Shown here: one piece after another, positions 41,100 to 50,756 of the stretch
Layout of the letters: every line of letters begins with the position of its first letter
Position numbering within the stretch: the stretch's first letter is position 1
Origin: Propionibacteriales bacterium
Lineage (GTDB): Bacteria > Actinomycetota > Actinomycetes > Propionibacteriales > Nocardioidaceae
Assembly (NCBI GenBank): GCA_026392465.1
Contig: JAPLCA010000031.1
Coordinates: 1 to 64,000 of the forward strand
DNA: 64,000 nucleotides
Reading direction: 5' to 3'
Notes under the pieces: model-generated
Database searches by the model: none
Told to the model about the DNA's origin: nothing
The model's input: the letters and a program-made list of their open reading frames with translations, nothing else
Position numbers and translations under genes: made by a program

Positions 41100-41692
41100 A
41101 TGCCTCCCACTCGGGGAGCACGGTCGGTAACTCTACCAACACCCTCGCGCAGTCTCGACAGGGCCTGGTCACCGACCCGACGGACCGTCGAGACGGGGAG
41201 GTCGAGGCGGCTCGCGACGTCGGACCACGGGGTCGGGCAGGTGCCTTCGGGGGTCCGGCTGAACCGCTCGAGAAGCACGGCCCGTTCGCGGGGTGGCAGG
41301 CCTGCGAGGCAGCCGACGACGTCGCCAGCCGAGTCGTGGGGCGACGCACGGGGCTCGGGGACGACATCGTGTGGCACCTCCGGACGCGCCTGGCGGTGGG
41401 CGTGCAGCGCCCGGGTGATCCACGGCCACGCGTACGTCGCGAGCCGGGCGCCACGGTCGGGGTCGAAACGCGCGACGGCCGACATCAGGGCCAGCACGGC
41501 CACCTGCAACGCGTCGTCCACGTCGTCGCCCCGGAAGCCGAGCGCCCACACGCGCAGGGCGGCCAGACGCAGCGAACCACGCAGCAGCGCCGCCCGGGCA
41601 GCATCGTCGCCCGCACGGGCGAGGGCGGCCAGCCGGTGCTCCTCCTCCGCGGTCAGTGACGGCTCCCCCAGCAGACGACGCACCAGGTCCAT
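41090..41692 (-). CDS. Sigma-70 family RNA polymerase sigma factor (short)
   Basis: The 200-residue protein has sigma region 2 (about 30-100: DDALQVAVLALMSAVARFDPDRGARLATYAWPWITRAL) and a region 4 helix-turn-helix (about 132-185: LPPRERAVLL, SDVASRLDLPVSTVRRVGDQAL). Region 3 is reduced and there is no region 1. It is therefore an alternative sigma, or a degenerate relative of one. It follows dnaG. The stop codon TAG is T8-A9-G10 of tRNA-Asn, so the coding end overlaps the tRNA by 10 nt. Confidence 0.8.
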   Translation of the reverse strand: MDLVRRLLGEPSLTAEEEHRLAALARAGDDAARAALLRGSLRLAALRVWALGFRGDDVDDALQVAVLALMSAVARFDPDRGARLATYAWPWITRALHAHRQARPEVPHDVVPEPRASPHDSAGDVVGCLAGLPPRERAVLLERFSRTPEGTCPTPWSDVASRLDLPVSTVRRVGDQALSRLREGVGRVTDRAPRVGGIPP

Positions 41693-41790
41693 GACCCCAC
41701 CCTGGCGGCGGCGCCGCACGCGCTCCAGGAGCGCGGCCCGACCTGTGGACGTCGGTCGGCGAGACCTCCGCCGTCGGGCGACCCTGGGGA

Positions 41791-43671
41791 CTACTCGCCG
41801 CCGAGGGTCCGGTTGCGCAGCTGGCGGAACTCCGCCTCCCGCGCGAGCAGGTCGGTGAAGACCGCGCGGTACTCGTCCGGCTGCTCCGCCGGGTCGGTGC
41901 GCTGCAGCTTGGAGCGCAGGTCCTCGACCCGTCGCCCCACCGTCAGCAGCCGCAGCCGCGTCATGATCGCCGCGACCACGCGTCCCGTGGCACCCTCGGT
42001 CGAGCTGAGCGGCTCCATCGCGGCGACGGAGAGCACGCGCCGCAGGTCGTCGGAGACGAGCGCGTCCGACACCCGCGGCACGAAGGTGGGGTCGGGCTGG
42101 GCCGGGAGCCCGACCGTCGTCATCGTGCGCCACAGCTCCTGCGCGACGGGGTGCGTGAAGTCGCCGTCGTCGAGCTGCTCGGCGTGCGGGCGTGCCAGGT
42201 GCGGGTGCTGCGCCAGGGCCTTCAGCGCCTCGCGCTCGTCCGCGAACTGCGGCGCACCGAAGCTGACGAAGGGCTGCGGCGGCGGCGCAGGTGCCGGCTC
42301 GGCGGCCTGCTGGACCGGCGCTCGACGCTCCGGCTTCACCGGGGGGCGGTACCGACGGTGCTCGGCCCGCACCTGGTCGACGTCGACCCCGACGCGCGTC
42401 GAGATCTCGCGCAGGAACTCCTCGACCTTGCTCTTGTCGCGGATCGACGTCGCGAGACCGACCACCTCGCGCACGGCGTCGATCCGCTGGTCGGCGCGGT
42501 CGAGGTCGTAGCGCAGCAGCACGTTCTCGAGCACGAAGCGGTAGAGCGGGATCCGCGCCTCCACGAGCGCCCTCACCCCGGCGTCGCCGTCGGCGATCCG
42601 CAGGTCGCACGGGTCCATGCCGCGCGGCTCGACCGCGACGTACGTCTGCGCGGCGAACTGCTGGTCGCCCTCGAACGCCTTCATGGCGGCCCGCTGACCC
42701 GCCTCGTCGCCATCGAAGGTGAACACCACCTCGCCGTGCATCGCGCCGTCGTCGAGCAGGATCCGCCGCAGCACCTTCGCGTGCCCCTCGCCGAACGCCG
42801 TGCCGCAGGTGGCGACCGCGGTGCGGACCCCGGCCTCGTGGCACGCCATCACGTCGGTGTAGCCCTCGACGACCACCGCGCGGCTCTCCGAGGAGATCTG
42901 ACGGCGCGCGAGGTCGATCCCGTAGAGCACCTGGCTCTTCTTGTAGATCGGCGTCTCGGAGGTGTTGACGTACTTGCCCTGCATGAAGTCGTCGTCGAAC
43001 ATGCGGCGGGCGCCGAAGCCGATGATCTCGCTCGTCATCTCGCGGATCGGCCACAGCAGGCGTCCCTGGAAGACGTCGAACAGGCCGCGGCTCGATCGGC
43101 GGGCCAGGCCGCCGGCGACCAGCTCGTCGTCGGTGAAGCCCTTGCCCTTGAGGTGCCCGAGGAGCGCCGTGCCCGACTTCGGCGCCCAGCCCATGGCGAA
43201 CGTCTCGGCCGCCCGCTGGTCGAAGCCGCGGTCGGTGACGAACTGGCGCCCCACCGACGCCTCGGGCGACGACGCGAGCGTCTGGGCGTAGAACTCCCCG
43301 GCGAGACGGTGCGCCTCGAGCAGACGCTGCCGCTGCTGCGGGTCACGACGCGGTCCGCGGGACTCGCCCTCCTCGTAGCGGAGCTGGATGCCGTACTTCG
43401 CCGCGAGCCGCTCCATCGCCTCCACGAAGCTGAGACCCTCGATCTTCTGGATGAAGGCGATCGCGTCGCCGCCCTCCCCGCAGCCGAAGCAGTGGAAGGT
43501 GCCGCGCGCCGGGTTCGCGTGGAACGACGGCGTCTTCTCGTCGTGGAACGGGCACAGGCCCTTCATCGTGCCGCCGGAGCGGCGCAGGGTGACGTACTGC
43601 TCGACGACCTCGTCGATGCGGGCGCGTTCGCGGACGAGCTGGATGTCCTCGTCGTTGATCAGGCCCGCCAC
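41791..43671 (-). CDS. dnaG: DNA primase
   Basis: The 626-residue protein has the N-terminal CHC2 zinc finger (CPFH ... CFGC, about 40-65), the TOPRIM RNA polymerase core (VVVEGYTDVMA about 260, FDGDEAGQRA about 310) and a C-terminal DnaB-interaction domain after a Pro/Ala linker (about 445). It primes lagging-strand synthesis. The GTG is six bases after TAGGAT (43678-43683, minus). In actinobacteria dnaG commonly neighbours dgt, as here. Confidence 0.96.
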   Translation of the reverse strand: MAGLINDEDIQLVRERARIDEVVEQYVTLRRSGGTMKGLCPFHDEKTPSFHANPARGTFHCFGCGEGGDAIAFIQKIEGLSFVEAMERLAAKYGIQLRYEEGESRGPRRDPQQRQRLLEAHRLAGEFYAQTLASSPEASVGRQFVTDRGFDQRAAETFAMGWAPKSGTALLGHLKGKGFTDDELVAGGLARRSSRGLFDVFQGRLLWPIREMTSEIIGFGARRMFDDDFMQGKYVNTSETPIYKKSQVLYGIDLARRQISSESRAVVVEGYTDVMACHEAGVRTAVATCGTAFGEGHAKVLRRILLDDGAMHGEVVFTFDGDEAGQRAAMKAFEGDQQFAAQTYVAVEPRGMDPCDLRIADGDAGVRALVEARIPLYRFVLENVLLRYDLDRADQRIDAVREVVGLATSIRDKSKVEEFLREISTRVGVDVDQVRAEHRRYRPPVKPERRAPVQQAAEPAPAPPPQPFVSFGAPQFADEREALKALAQHPHLARPHAEQLDDGDFTHPVAQELWRTMTTVGLPAQPDPTFVPRVSDALVSDDLRRVLSVAAMEPLSSTEGATGRVVAAIMTRLRLLTVGRRVEDLRSKLQRTDPAEQPDEYRAVFTDLLAREAEFRQLRNRTLGGE

Positions 43672-43694
43672 GGGTCGATCCTAGGCGGTGCCGG

Positions 43695-44924
43695 TCAACC
43701 GAGGAGCCGGTCGGCCCACAGCCTCGCCGACCCGTCGGTCAGGCTCGCCACCTGGTCGATGACGACGCGCGTGCGGGCGGCGTCGTCGGCAGCGCGGCGC
43801 AGGTCGGCGCGGAACTCCGGCTCGAGGTGCTCCTCCCCCGACGCGAGGAGGCACGTGACGAGGGCGCCGAGGGCCTCGCGCTGCGTCGCGAGCTGGCGCG
43901 CGCGATCGTCGGCGAGCATCACGTAGTGCGCGGCCACGGCCTTCAGGACGGTGATCTCGTCGCGCGTCGCCTGCGGCACCTCCAGGTCGGCCGTGTAGCG
44001 GGTGAGCGGCCCCGGCCCCCAGCGCTCCACGGTGGCCCGCTGAGCGCTCACCGCGAACCGGCCGATGAGCGCGCTCGTCAGGCTCTTCAGCACGGCGAGG
44101 GCCTCACGACTGCCGTCGAACTCGGCACGCGGCCACTCCGGCAGCGCTCGGAGGCGTTCGAGCGCGCCGCCGAGCCGGTCGTCGTCGGCGCCGGCGTCGT
44201 ACCAGTCGCGCGCGACGGCGTGCACGGCGTCGAGGTCGAGCCGGCCGGCCAGGAGACTGAACCAGCCGCCCACGACCGCGTCCTCGACGTCGTGCACGGA
44301 GTACGCGATGTCGTCGGCGAGGTCCATCACCTGAGCCTCGATGGGGCGTCGCCAGGCAGGCGCGTCGGCCCGCAGCCAGTCGAAGACCGGTCGGTCGTCG
44401 GCGTAGACGCCGAACTTGGGTCCGCCGTCCGGCGCCTCGCCGCGCGCCCACGGGTACTTGACGCAGGCGGCCAACGTCGCGCGCGTGAGGTTCAGCCCGA
44501 CGCTGCGGCCGGCACCGTCGACCGTCTTCGCCTCGAGCCGCGTGAGGATGCGCAACGTCTGCGCGTTGCCCTCGAACCCGCCGACCTCGGCGGCCGCCTC
44601 GTCCAGCGCGACCTCCCCGTTGTGCCCGAACGGAGGATGGCCGAGGTCGTGGGAGAGGGCCGCGCAGTCGACGACGTCAGGATCGCAGCCGAGCGACGCG
44701 CCGAGCTCGCGCGCCACCTGTGCCACCTCGAGCGTGTGGGTCAGCCGGTTGCGCACGAAGTCGTCGAACCCGGCGCCCATGACCTGTGTCTTGGCCGAGA
44801 GACGGCGCAGCGCCGCGGAGTGGACCACCCGGCCACGGTCGCGCTCGAACGGCGTGCGCCCGGCCCGCTTGGTCGGCTCCGCCACGACCCGGGCACGCGC
44901 CTCGATGCCGTAGGGACTCTCCAC
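43695..44924 (-). CDS. dgt: Deoxyguanosinetriphosphate triphosphohydrolase-like HD protein
   Basis: The 409-residue protein has the HD motif spread as RLTHTLEV ... ALSHDLGHPPFGHNGE and a downstream DLADDIAYSVHDVED. It hydrolyses dNTPs to nucleoside and triphosphate. Length and order (dnaG-dgt) fit mycobacterial Rv2344c. The GTG at 44924 lies seven bases after TAGCCT (44932-44937, minus); longer in-frame sequence upstream is antisense to the phosphoesterase gene and not expected to be coding. Confidence 0.93.
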   Translation of the reverse strand: MESPYGIEARARVVAEPTKRAGRTPFERDRGRVVHSAALRRLSAKTQVMGAGFDDFVRNRLTHTLEVAQVARELGASLGCDPDVVDCAALSHDLGHPPFGHNGEVALDEAAAEVGGFEGNAQTLRILTRLEAKTVDGAGRSVGLNLTRATLAACVKYPWARGEAPDGGPKFGVYADDRPVFDWLRADAPAWRRPIEAQVMDLADDIAYSVHDVEDAVVGGWFSLLAGRLDLDAVHAVARDWYDAGADDDRLGGALERLRALPEWPRAEFDGSREALAVLKSLTSALIGRFAVSAQRATVERWGPGPLTRYTADLEVPQATRDEITVLKAVAAHYVMLADDRARQLATQREALGALVTCLLASGEEHLEPEFRADLRRAADDAARTRVVIDQVASLTDGSARLWADRLLG

Positions 44925-44994
44925 GGGACGCAGGCTACCGAAGCGCCCTGACGGCGCACGCACCGTCGTCCGCCCGTCGTGGCACAGTGGCGTC

Positions 44995-45750
44995 ATGACC
45001 CGATCGGTCGCGGTGCTCTCCGACGTCCACGGGGTCCTGCCCGCGCTCGACGCGGTGCTGGCCGAGCCCACCGTGAGGGCCGCGGACCTCGTCGTCGTCA
45101 CCGGCGACCACACCTGGGGGCCGCAGCCGTGCGAGGTGCTCGACCGTCTCGTGGAGCTTGGCGACCGTGCCGTGCTCGTGCGCGGCAACGCCGACCGCGA
45201 GCTGCTGCAGATGGCGCGAGGTCTCGACGTCGGGCTCGACGACGACCCGCTGTCCGTCTGGGGCGCCGCGCAGCTTTCGCCGGACCATCTCGCCCTTCTG
45301 GAGTCGATGCCGGAGCAGGTGACGCTCGAGCTACCGGACTTCGGGCACGTCCGCTTCTGCCATGCCACGCCGCGCAACGACGCCGAGGTCGTGCTCGTCG
45401 ACAGCAGGCTCGAGCGCTGGGACGAGGTCCTCGCCGACCTGCCCGCCGAGGTCACGACGGTCGTCTGCGGCCACACCCACATGCCGTTCCTGCGCCTCGT
45501 GGACCGCAGGCTGGTGGTGAACCCCGGCAGCGTGGGCCTGCCCTACGGCCACGCGGGCGCGAGCTGGGCCCTCCTCTCCGGCGGCCAGGTCACCTTCGGC
45601 CGCACGCCGCTCGACGTCGAGCGCCTCGTCCGCGAGGTCGTCGACGGGTCCAGCTGGCCGGGCGTCGAGGCGTGGGCCGACGAGACGTTCCGCCGCCCGG
45701 CCGGCGACGTCGAGGCGCTCGCCGCGTTCGGACCGCGCGACGGGCGCTGA
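44995..45750 (+). CDS. Metallophosphoesterase (YfcE/MJ0936-like)
   Basis: The 251-residue protein has the calcineurin-like motif set: VLSDVHG (9-15), VVTGDHTWG, VRGNADRE, FCHATPRND and CGHTHMPF, then NPGSVGLP. The substrate is unknown; relatives cleave small phosphodiesters. The ATG is six bases from CACAGT (44983-44988). It is divergent from dgt and convergent with mutM. Confidence 0.9.
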   Translation: MTRSVAVLSDVHGVLPALDAVLAEPTVRAADLVVVTGDHTWGPQPCEVLDRLVELGDRAVLVRGNADRELLQMARGLDVGLDDDPLSVWGAAQLSPDHLALLESMPEQVTLELPDFGHVRFCHATPRNDAEVVLVDSRLERWDEVLADLPAEVTTVVCGHTHMPFLRLVDRRLVVNPGSVGLPYGHAGASWALLSGGQVTFGRTPLDVERLVREVVDGSSWPGVEAWADETFRRPAGDVEALAAFGPRDGR

Positions 45751-45751
45751 C

Positions 45752-46606
45752 TCAGAAGCGGCCGTTGCGGGGGCGGGGCTGGCAGCGGGGGCAGGTGAAG
45801 GAGCTGCGGTTCATGAAGGCGTCGCGGCGGATCGGCGTCCCGCACCGCGGGCACGGCTCGCCCTCCTGGCCGTAGGCGGCGAGGGACCGGTCGAAGTAGC
45901 CGCTCTGGCCGTTGACGTTGACGTACAGCGCGTCGAACGACGTGCCGCCCTGCTCGAGCGCCTCGCCCATCACGTCGACGACGTGGTCGAGCAGCGCGTC
46001 GACCTCCTTGGCGCGCAGGTTCTCCGTCGCGCGCGCGTAGTGCAGCGGCACGCGCCAGAGCGACTCGTCGGCGTAGATGTTGCCGACGCCGGAGATCAAC
46101 GTCTGGTCGAGCAGCGCACGCTTGACGCCCGTGCGCCGACGACGCAGCCGCTGCGCGAAGAGGTCGCGGTCGAACGCCGGGTCGAGCGGGTCGCGGGCGA
46201 TGTGCCCGATCGTGACCGGCACCTGCTCGTCGTCGACGTCGGCGAGCATCATGCCGCCGAAGATCCGCTGGTCGACGAACCGCAGCTGACGGCCGTCGTC
46301 GAGGTCGAGGACGATCCGCAGGTGACGCGGTGCCGGCGCGTCGGCGTCGCTGATCAGCATCTGCCCGCTCATGCCGAGGTGGCACAGCAGCGCCTCGTGA
46401 CCGTCGAGCACGAGCCACAGGTACTTCCCACGACGTCGGGCCGCGTCGACCCGTCGGCCGACGAGACGCGGGACGAAGTCGGCCGCGCCGGGCAGGTGCC
46501 GCTTCAGGGACCGGACGTCGTGCACCGTGACGGCCACGACCGTCCGGCCGACGACGTGCGCGTCGAGGCCGCGGCGGACCACCTCGACCTCCGGCAGCTC
46601 AGGCAC
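45752..46606 (-). CDS. mutM: Formamidopyrimidine-DNA glycosylase
   Basis: The 284-residue enzyme starts [13 protein letters not shown], with catalytic Pro2 and Glu3 after Met removal, and has K in [21 protein letters not shown] (helix-two-turn-helix) and a C-terminal zinc finger (CPRCGT ... CPRCQ). It removes oxidised purines such as 8-oxoguanine and nicks the strand. It is the last gene of the DUF177-rpmF-rnc-mutM operon, following rnc by 7 bp. Confidence 0.96.
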   Translation of the reverse strand: MPELPEVEVVRRGLDAHVVGRTVVAVTVHDVRSLKRHLPGAADFVPRLVGRRVDAARRRGKYLWLVLDGHEALLCHLGMSGQMLISDADAPAPRHLRIVLDLDDGRQLRFVDQRIFGGMMLADVDDEQVPVTIGHIARDPLDPAFDRDLFAQRLRRRRTGVKRALLDQTLISGVGNIYADESLWRVPLHYARATENLRAKEVDALLDHVVDVMGEALEQGGTSFDALYVNVNGQSGYFDRSLAAYGQEGEPCPRCGTPIRRDAFMNRSSFTCPRCQPRPRNGRF

Positions 46607-46613
46607 GGACCGC

Positions 46614-47351
46614 TCAGACCTCGACGGCGTCCGCCGGGGTCACCTCGGCGGTGATGGCACGCCACGCGATCTCGGCGACCTGCTGCTCGGCTTCCTTCTT
46701 CGACCGGCCGGTGCCGCCGTCGTAGCGCTTCTCGCCCACCACGACGGACGCCGTGAACGTCTTGTCGTGGTCGGGTCCCTCGCTCTCGAGGACGTAGCGC
46801 GGGACGCCGAGGTCGTGGTTGGCGGCGATCTCCTGCAAGGACGTCTTCCAGTCCAACCCGGCGCCCAGGTCGGCCGCGCGGGCGATGAACGGGTCGAACA
46901 CCGCGTGCACGACCTGCGACGCACGCTCGATGCCGAACTGCACGTACACGGCGCCGATCACAGCCTCCACGGTGTCGGAGAGGATCGACGCCTTGTTCCG
47001 ACCGCCGGTGGCCTCCTCGCCCCGCCCGAGGCGCAGGTGCGCGCCGAGGTCGAGCGTGTGCGCCACCTCCGCGAGCGCCTTGGCGCTCACGACGGCAGCA
47101 CGCAGCTTCGCGAGCCGGCCCTCGGCGAGGTCGGGGTGGTTGGTGAAGAGCGCGTCGGTGACGACGAGCCCCAGCACCGAGTCGCCCAGGAACTCCAGAC
47201 GCTCGTTGTTGGGCAGTCCCCCGTTCTCGTACGCGTACGAACGGTGCGTGAGGGCGTGCTCCAGCAGCCCGGCGTCCAGGTCGGGGACGCCGAGCACCTC
47301 CTTCAGGGCCTCGTGGCCCTGAGGATCAGAGGACCTGGCGACGCTCGCCAC
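46614..47351 (-). CDS. rnc: Ribonuclease III
   Basis: The enzyme has the RNase III signature [15 protein letters not shown] (about 50-65), downstream [11 protein letters not shown] with the second acidic pair, and a C-terminal dsRNA-binding domain ([12 protein letters not shown] ... [14 protein letters not shown]). It cuts double-stranded RNA, including rRNA precursors, and could act on the long hairpins in this window. The start is uncertain: GTG at 47351 gives 245 residues and overlaps rpmF by 26 nt, and no clear Shine-Dalgarno is visible. Confidence 0.92.
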   Translation of the reverse strand: MASVARSSDPQGHEALKEVLGVPDLDAGLLEHALTHRSYAYENGGLPNNERLEFLGDSVLGLVVTDALFTNHPDLAEGRLAKLRAAVVSAKALAEVAHTLDLGAHLRLGRGEEATGGRNKASILSDTVEAVIGAVYVQFGIERASQVVHAVFDPFIARAADLGAGLDWKTSLQEIAANHDLGVPRYVLESEGPDHDKTFTASVVVGEKRYDGGTGRSKKEAEQQVAEIAWRAITAEVTPADAVEV

Positions 47352-47511
47352 GCGCGCCGTACTGTCCGCACTCGCCGCACGCACGGTGCGGGACGACCTT
47401 GGAGTCGCAGGCGGGGTTGGCGCAGTCAACGAGGGTGGTCGCCGTGGTCTTCCACTGCGACCGGCGGTGGCGCGTGTTGCTGCGCGACATCTTCCGCTTC
47501 GGAACGGCCAC
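47326..47511 (-). CDS. rpmF: 50S ribosomal protein L32, zinc form
   Basis: The 61-residue protein begins [19 protein letters not shown], the L32 hallmark, and has four cysteines (CANPAC ... CGEC) that bind zinc. It is the C+ form; zinc-independent paralogues usually lie elsewhere under Zur control. It sits 3 bp after the DUF177 gene and overlaps rnc. Confidence 0.96.
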   Translation of the reverse strand: MAVPKRKMSRSNTRHRRSQWKTTATTLVDCANPACDSKVVPHRACGECGQYGARGERRQVL

Positions 47512-47514
47512 GAT

Positions 47515-48096
47515 CTACTCCTTGTTCGGCCCCGGGACGTCGCCCGAGAGGTTCTGGGTCAGCTGGCTCAACGACGCCCACCGGGGGTCGATCGGATCGC
47601 CGTGTGTGTGGTCTGGATCGTCCGCGAGTCGCGCCCCGCACTCGGGGCACAGTCCCGGACACTCCGGATCACACACGGGGTTGAGCGGCAGTGCGAGCAC
47701 CACCGCGTCCCGCAGGACGGGTTCGAGGTCGAGCAGGTCGTCCTCGAGGGCCGGAAGCTCGACTTCCTCCCCGTCCTCCTCGGCACCGTCGCCGGCACCG
47801 ATCGGGTCGTACAGGTACAGCTCCTGCAGGTCCACCACGACGGTGTCGTCGAGGACGTCCAGGCAGCGGACGCACTCCCCCACCACGCGCGCCGAGGCGG
47901 TGCCGGTGGCCAGCACCCCGTCCATGACGGCCTCGAGCCGCAGCTCCAGGTCGATGGACGAGTCCTCGGGCACGCCGTAGACGTCGTGGCCCAGATCCGC
48001 AGGCGCCGCGACGGTGCGCGTGAACGTACGCTCGGTCCCAGGTCGACGACCCAGAACCTGGGTGTCGAAGACCAAGGGGCCCGGTTGCACGGTCAC
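47515..48096 (-). CDS. DUF177/YceD family protein (23S rRNA/ribosome assembly)
   Basis: The 193-residue protein has [21 protein letters not shown] at the start, the Cys-rich segment [19 protein letters not shown] and an acidic middle, matching the DUF177 family. The family is almost always placed next to rpmF and affects 23S rRNA accumulation in E. coli and plants. GTG at 48096 fits family N termini; a GTG at 48126 closer to the promoter would add ten residues. A TATGAT box lies at 48150-48155. Confidence 0.87.
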   Translation of the reverse strand: MTVQPGPLVFDTQVLGRRPGTERTFTRTVAAPADLGHDVYGVPEDSSIDLELRLEAVMDGVLATGTASARVVGECVRCLDVLDDTVVVDLQELYLYDPIGAGDGAEEDGEEVELPALEDDLLDLEPVLRDAVVLALPLNPVCDPECPGLCPECGARLADDPDHTHGDPIDPRWASLSQLTQNLSGDVPGPNKE

Positions 48097-48149
48097 GTCC
48101 GTCCGTCGAGGTGCACAACAGATCACGGCCTGTTTCCAGGCCGCCGTCC

Positions 48150-48155
48150 ATCATA
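48150..48155 (-). promoter_or_regulatory. -10 box of the DUF177-rpmF-rnc-mutM operon
   Basis: TATGAT on the minus strand is close to the consensus -10 and lies 54 bp before the preferred start codon. It is followed by a short hairpin, GGCCTG...CAGGCC, in the leader. Confidence 0.55.
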
Positions 48156-48235
48156 ACCGGTGCAGGTCACGCGACACCAATCGCTCCCCCGCCCGTCGAG
48201 CCGCGGGGGGCTGGACGGGCGCAGCCCGGACGACG

Positions 48236-48440
48236 CACGGGAATCTCAACGAGGCACGGAGAGGTTTCCGTGCACGGCTGATAGAACCGTGCCTGGCGGG
48301 AGATTCCCAGGTCGACCTGGGAATCTCCCGACACCGAACCGTCAGGCACGGGAATCTCAGCCGCGCATGGAGAGCATTCCGTGCGCGGCTGAGGAAGCCA
48401 TGCCTGGACAGGAGCTTCCCAGGTCGACATGGGAATCTCC
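48236..48440. repeat. Two 93-bp palindromic direct repeats
   Basis: Unit A (48236-48328) and unit B (48347-48440) begin CACGGGAATCTCA and end TGGGAATCTCC and match along most of their length. Each contains a local hairpin (in A, GCACGGA with TCCGTGC) and ends in an inverted repeat. In A this is a perfect 32-bp palindrome at 48298-48329 centred on TCGA; in B, one arm has changes. The pair fills most of the gap between the DUF177 promoter and dinB. Confidence 0.85.
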
Positions 48441-48479
48441 GCCCGCCGGACTGTCGGTGGGGGCTGGGAGGATGCGCAG

Positions 48480-49694
48480 GTGCAGACGTCGGCAGAGCGG
48501 GAGGGGACGGTGCTGCACGCCGACCTCGACAGCTTCTTCGCGTCCGTCGAGATCCGCGACGACCCGCGCCTGCGGGGGCGGCCGGTGGCGGTGGGCGGCG
48601 GGGTGGTCATGGCGGCCAGCTACGAGGCACGGGCGCTCGGCGTCAAGGGAGCGATGGGGCTGCGGCAAGCGCTGCGGCTCTGCCCCGACCTGCTGGTGGT
48701 GCCCCCTCGTCCGCAGGCGTACAGCGAGGCCAGTCGCGCCGTGTTCGCGGTCTTCGCCGACACGACGCCGCTGGTGGAGGGGGTCTCGATCGACGAGGCC
48801 TTCCTCGAGGTCGGTGGGCTCCGACGGATCCGCGGCGCACCCTCGCAGATCGCCACCACGCTGCGCGAGCAGGTGCGCGAACGGGTCGGGCTGCCGATCT
48901 CGGTGGGCGTGGCCCGCACCAAGTACCTCGCGAAGGTGGCGAGCGCGATGGCGAAGCCCGACGGGCTGCTGGTCGTGCCCCTCGACGACGAAGAACGCTT
49001 CCTGCTGTCGCTGCCCGTCCAGGCGCTCTGGGGCGTCGGCCCGCGCAACACGGAGAAGCTGCACGCCGCCCGCGTGCGCACCGTCGCCGACGTCGCGCGC
49101 ATGCAGCCCGGTGAGCTCGCCACGCTGGTCGGCGGCGGAGCGGCCGGCCACCTGCACGCGCTCGCCTCCGGACACGACCCCCGGCCGGTCCGGGCGCGAC
49201 CGTCGCGTCGCTCGATGGGCGCACAGCACGCCCTCGGACGCGACGAACGCACGCCCGAGGGCGTCGAGATCGTGCTCCTGGGCCTGGTCGACCGCGTCGC
49301 CCGACGGCTGCGAGCGGCCGGACGCACCGCCGCGACCGTCACGCTGCGCGTCCGGTTCGGCGACTTCACCAGCTCCACCGCGTCGCACACGCTCCCCCGC
49401 CCCACCGCCCACACGCAGGTCCTCCTCGACGCCACGCTCCAGCTCCTGCGCGGCCGCCACGGCGAGATCGCCAGGCGCGGCGTCACGTTGGTGGGCTTCC
49501 AGGCGTCCGGGCTCGACAACCAGGGCGAACAGCTGCTGCTCCCGCTCACGCCGGCCTCCGACCCCGGCCTCGACACCGCCCTCGACGCGGTCCGCGACCG
49601 GTTCGGGACACGCGCCGTGCGCCGCGGCGTGCAGCTCGGGCGCGGCGAGCGCGCGGCCATGCCGATCCTGCCCGACGAGGAGGACGACGGGTAG
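48480..49694 (+). CDS. dinB: DNA polymerase IV (Y family)
   Basis: The 404-residue protein has the catalytic motifs HADLDSFFASVE (about 14-25) and SIDEAFLEV (about 107), the palm and finger segments (YEARALGVKGAMG) and a little-finger domain to the C terminus. It carries out translesion synthesis. GTG at 48480 is preferred because GGGAGG lies about six bases upstream; an ATG at 48429 lies inside the repeat. The C terminus ends in an acidic PDEEDDG and shows no clear clamp-binding peptide. Confidence 0.93.
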   Translation: MQTSAEREGTVLHADLDSFFASVEIRDDPRLRGRPVAVGGGVVMAASYEARALGVKGAMGLRQALRLCPDLLVVPPRPQAYSEASRAVFAVFADTTPLVEGVSIDEAFLEVGGLRRIRGAPSQIATTLREQVRERVGLPISVGVARTKYLAKVASAMAKPDGLLVVPLDDEERFLLSLPVQALWGVGPRNTEKLHAARVRTVADVARMQPGELATLVGGGAAGHLHALASGHDPRPVRARPSRRSMGAQHALGRDERTPEGVEIVLLGLVDRVARRLRAAGRTAATVTLRVRFGDFTSSTASHTLPRPTAHTQVLLDATLQLLRGRHGEIARRGVTLVGFQASGLDNQGEQLLLPLTPASDPGLDTALDAVRDRFGTRAVRRGVQLGRGERAAMPILPDEEDDG

Positions 49695-49708
49695 CCCTCG
49701 GCGCGGGG

Positions 49709-50188
49709 TCAGGCTCGGCCGAACTCCCGGTCGAGGCGCTGGAGCACGAAGTCGGGCACGAGCCCGCTCACGTCGCCGCCGCCTCGTGCGACCTCCTTGA
49801 CGAGGCTGGAGGCCAGGAAGGAGTACTCGGGGCTCGTCGGGATGAAGACGGTGTCGACGTCGGTGAGGCTGCCGTTCATCTGCGCCATCTGCAGCTCGTA
49901 GTCGAAGTCCGACACGGCGCGCAGACCCTTCACGATCGCGCTGATCCCGTGCTCGGTGCAGAAGTTCACCAGCAGGCCGCGGAACGACGCCACCGACACG
50001 TTCGGCAGGTCCTCGGTGGCCTGGGCGAGAAGATCCATCCGCTCCTCGAGCGAGAACAGGCTCTTCTTGCTCTCGTTCACCAGGACCGCCACGACCACCT
50101 CGTCGAACAGCCGGGAGGCCCGGCGCACGATGTCGAGGTGTCCGTTGGTCACCGGGTCGAAGGAGCCGGGGCACACGACGCGCGTCAC
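49709..50188 (-). CDS. coaD: Phosphopantetheine adenylyltransferase
   Basis: The 159-residue protein has the nucleotidylyltransferase motif CPGSFDPVTNGHLDIV (TxGH) and the SSxxIRE-like region FLASSLVKEVA. It makes dephospho-CoA from ATP and phosphopantetheine, a later step of the CoA route that begins with panB. GTG at 50188 follows TAGCGT (50196-50201, minus) by seven bases. It lies 13 bp after rsmD. Confidence 0.96.
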   Translation of the reverse strand: MTRVVCPGSFDPVTNGHLDIVRRASRLFDEVVVAVLVNESKKSLFSLEERMDLLAQATEDLPNVSVASFRGLLVNFCTEHGISAIVKGLRAVSDFDYELQMAQMNGSLTDVDTVFIPTSPEYSFLASSLVKEVARGGGDVSGLVPDFVLQRLDREFGRA

Positions 50189-50201
50189 GGCGGCGACGCT
50201 A

Positions 50202-50756
50202 TCAGGACTCGTCGGAGCGGGCACCGAACCACACGGTCGTCTCGCCGTGGGCGCGGTCGCGGAACCCCTCGAAGCCGGCGGGCCACACGAACGGCGTGCG
50301 GGTGGAGCGCTCCACCACGACGACCGCGTCGTCCGCGAGGGCGTCGGCCAGCCCTGCCACGACCGCAGCGACGTCGTCGGTCGGCACGGGGTACGGCGGG
50401 TCGAGCAGCACGAGGTCGTAGGGGCCCGTCGCGCCGGCCACGAAGGAGGCGGCCGTCGTGCGGTGCACCTGCGCCGCGGCGCCGAGCTCGCGCACGTTGT
50501 GCTGCGCCACCTGGGCGGCGCGCCGGTCGGACTCGACGAGGTCGGCCGACGCCGCCCCCCGCGACAGCGCCTCCAGCGCGAGCGCCCCCGACCCGGCGTA
50601 GAGGTCGAGCACCCGGACCCCGTCGAGACCGCCGAACAGCGACTGCAACGAGGAGAACAGCGACTCCCTGACGCGGTCCGACGTCGGACGCGTGCCGTCG
50701 CCCGGAGGCGTACGCAGACGTCGACCGCCCCAGCGCCCCGCGATCACCCGGGTCAC
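50202..50756 (-). CDS. rsmD: 16S rRNA (guanine966-N2)-methyltransferase
   Basis: The 184-residue enzyme has SAM motif I DLYAGSGALALEALSRGA and the catalytic LLDPPYP (N2-guanine type). It methylates G966 in the small-subunit rRNA. GTG overlaps the recG stop codon by 4 nt, and coaD follows, a usual actinobacterial order. Confidence 0.95.
   Translation of the reverse strand: MTRVIAGRWGGRRLRTPPGDGTRPTSDRVRESLFSSLQSLFGGLDGVRVLDLYAGSGALALEALSRGAASADLVESDRRAAQVAQHNVRELGAAAQVHRTTAASFVAGATGPYDLVLLDPPYPVPTDDVAAVVAGLADALADDAVVVVERSTRTPFVWPAGFEGFRDRAHGETTVWFGARSDES

Noticed and set aside
41300..43054. Open frame joining the sigma gene with sequence inside dnaG as one long protein
   Set aside because: The upstream two thirds are dnaG in another frame. 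Sigma homology begins at the ATG at 41692.
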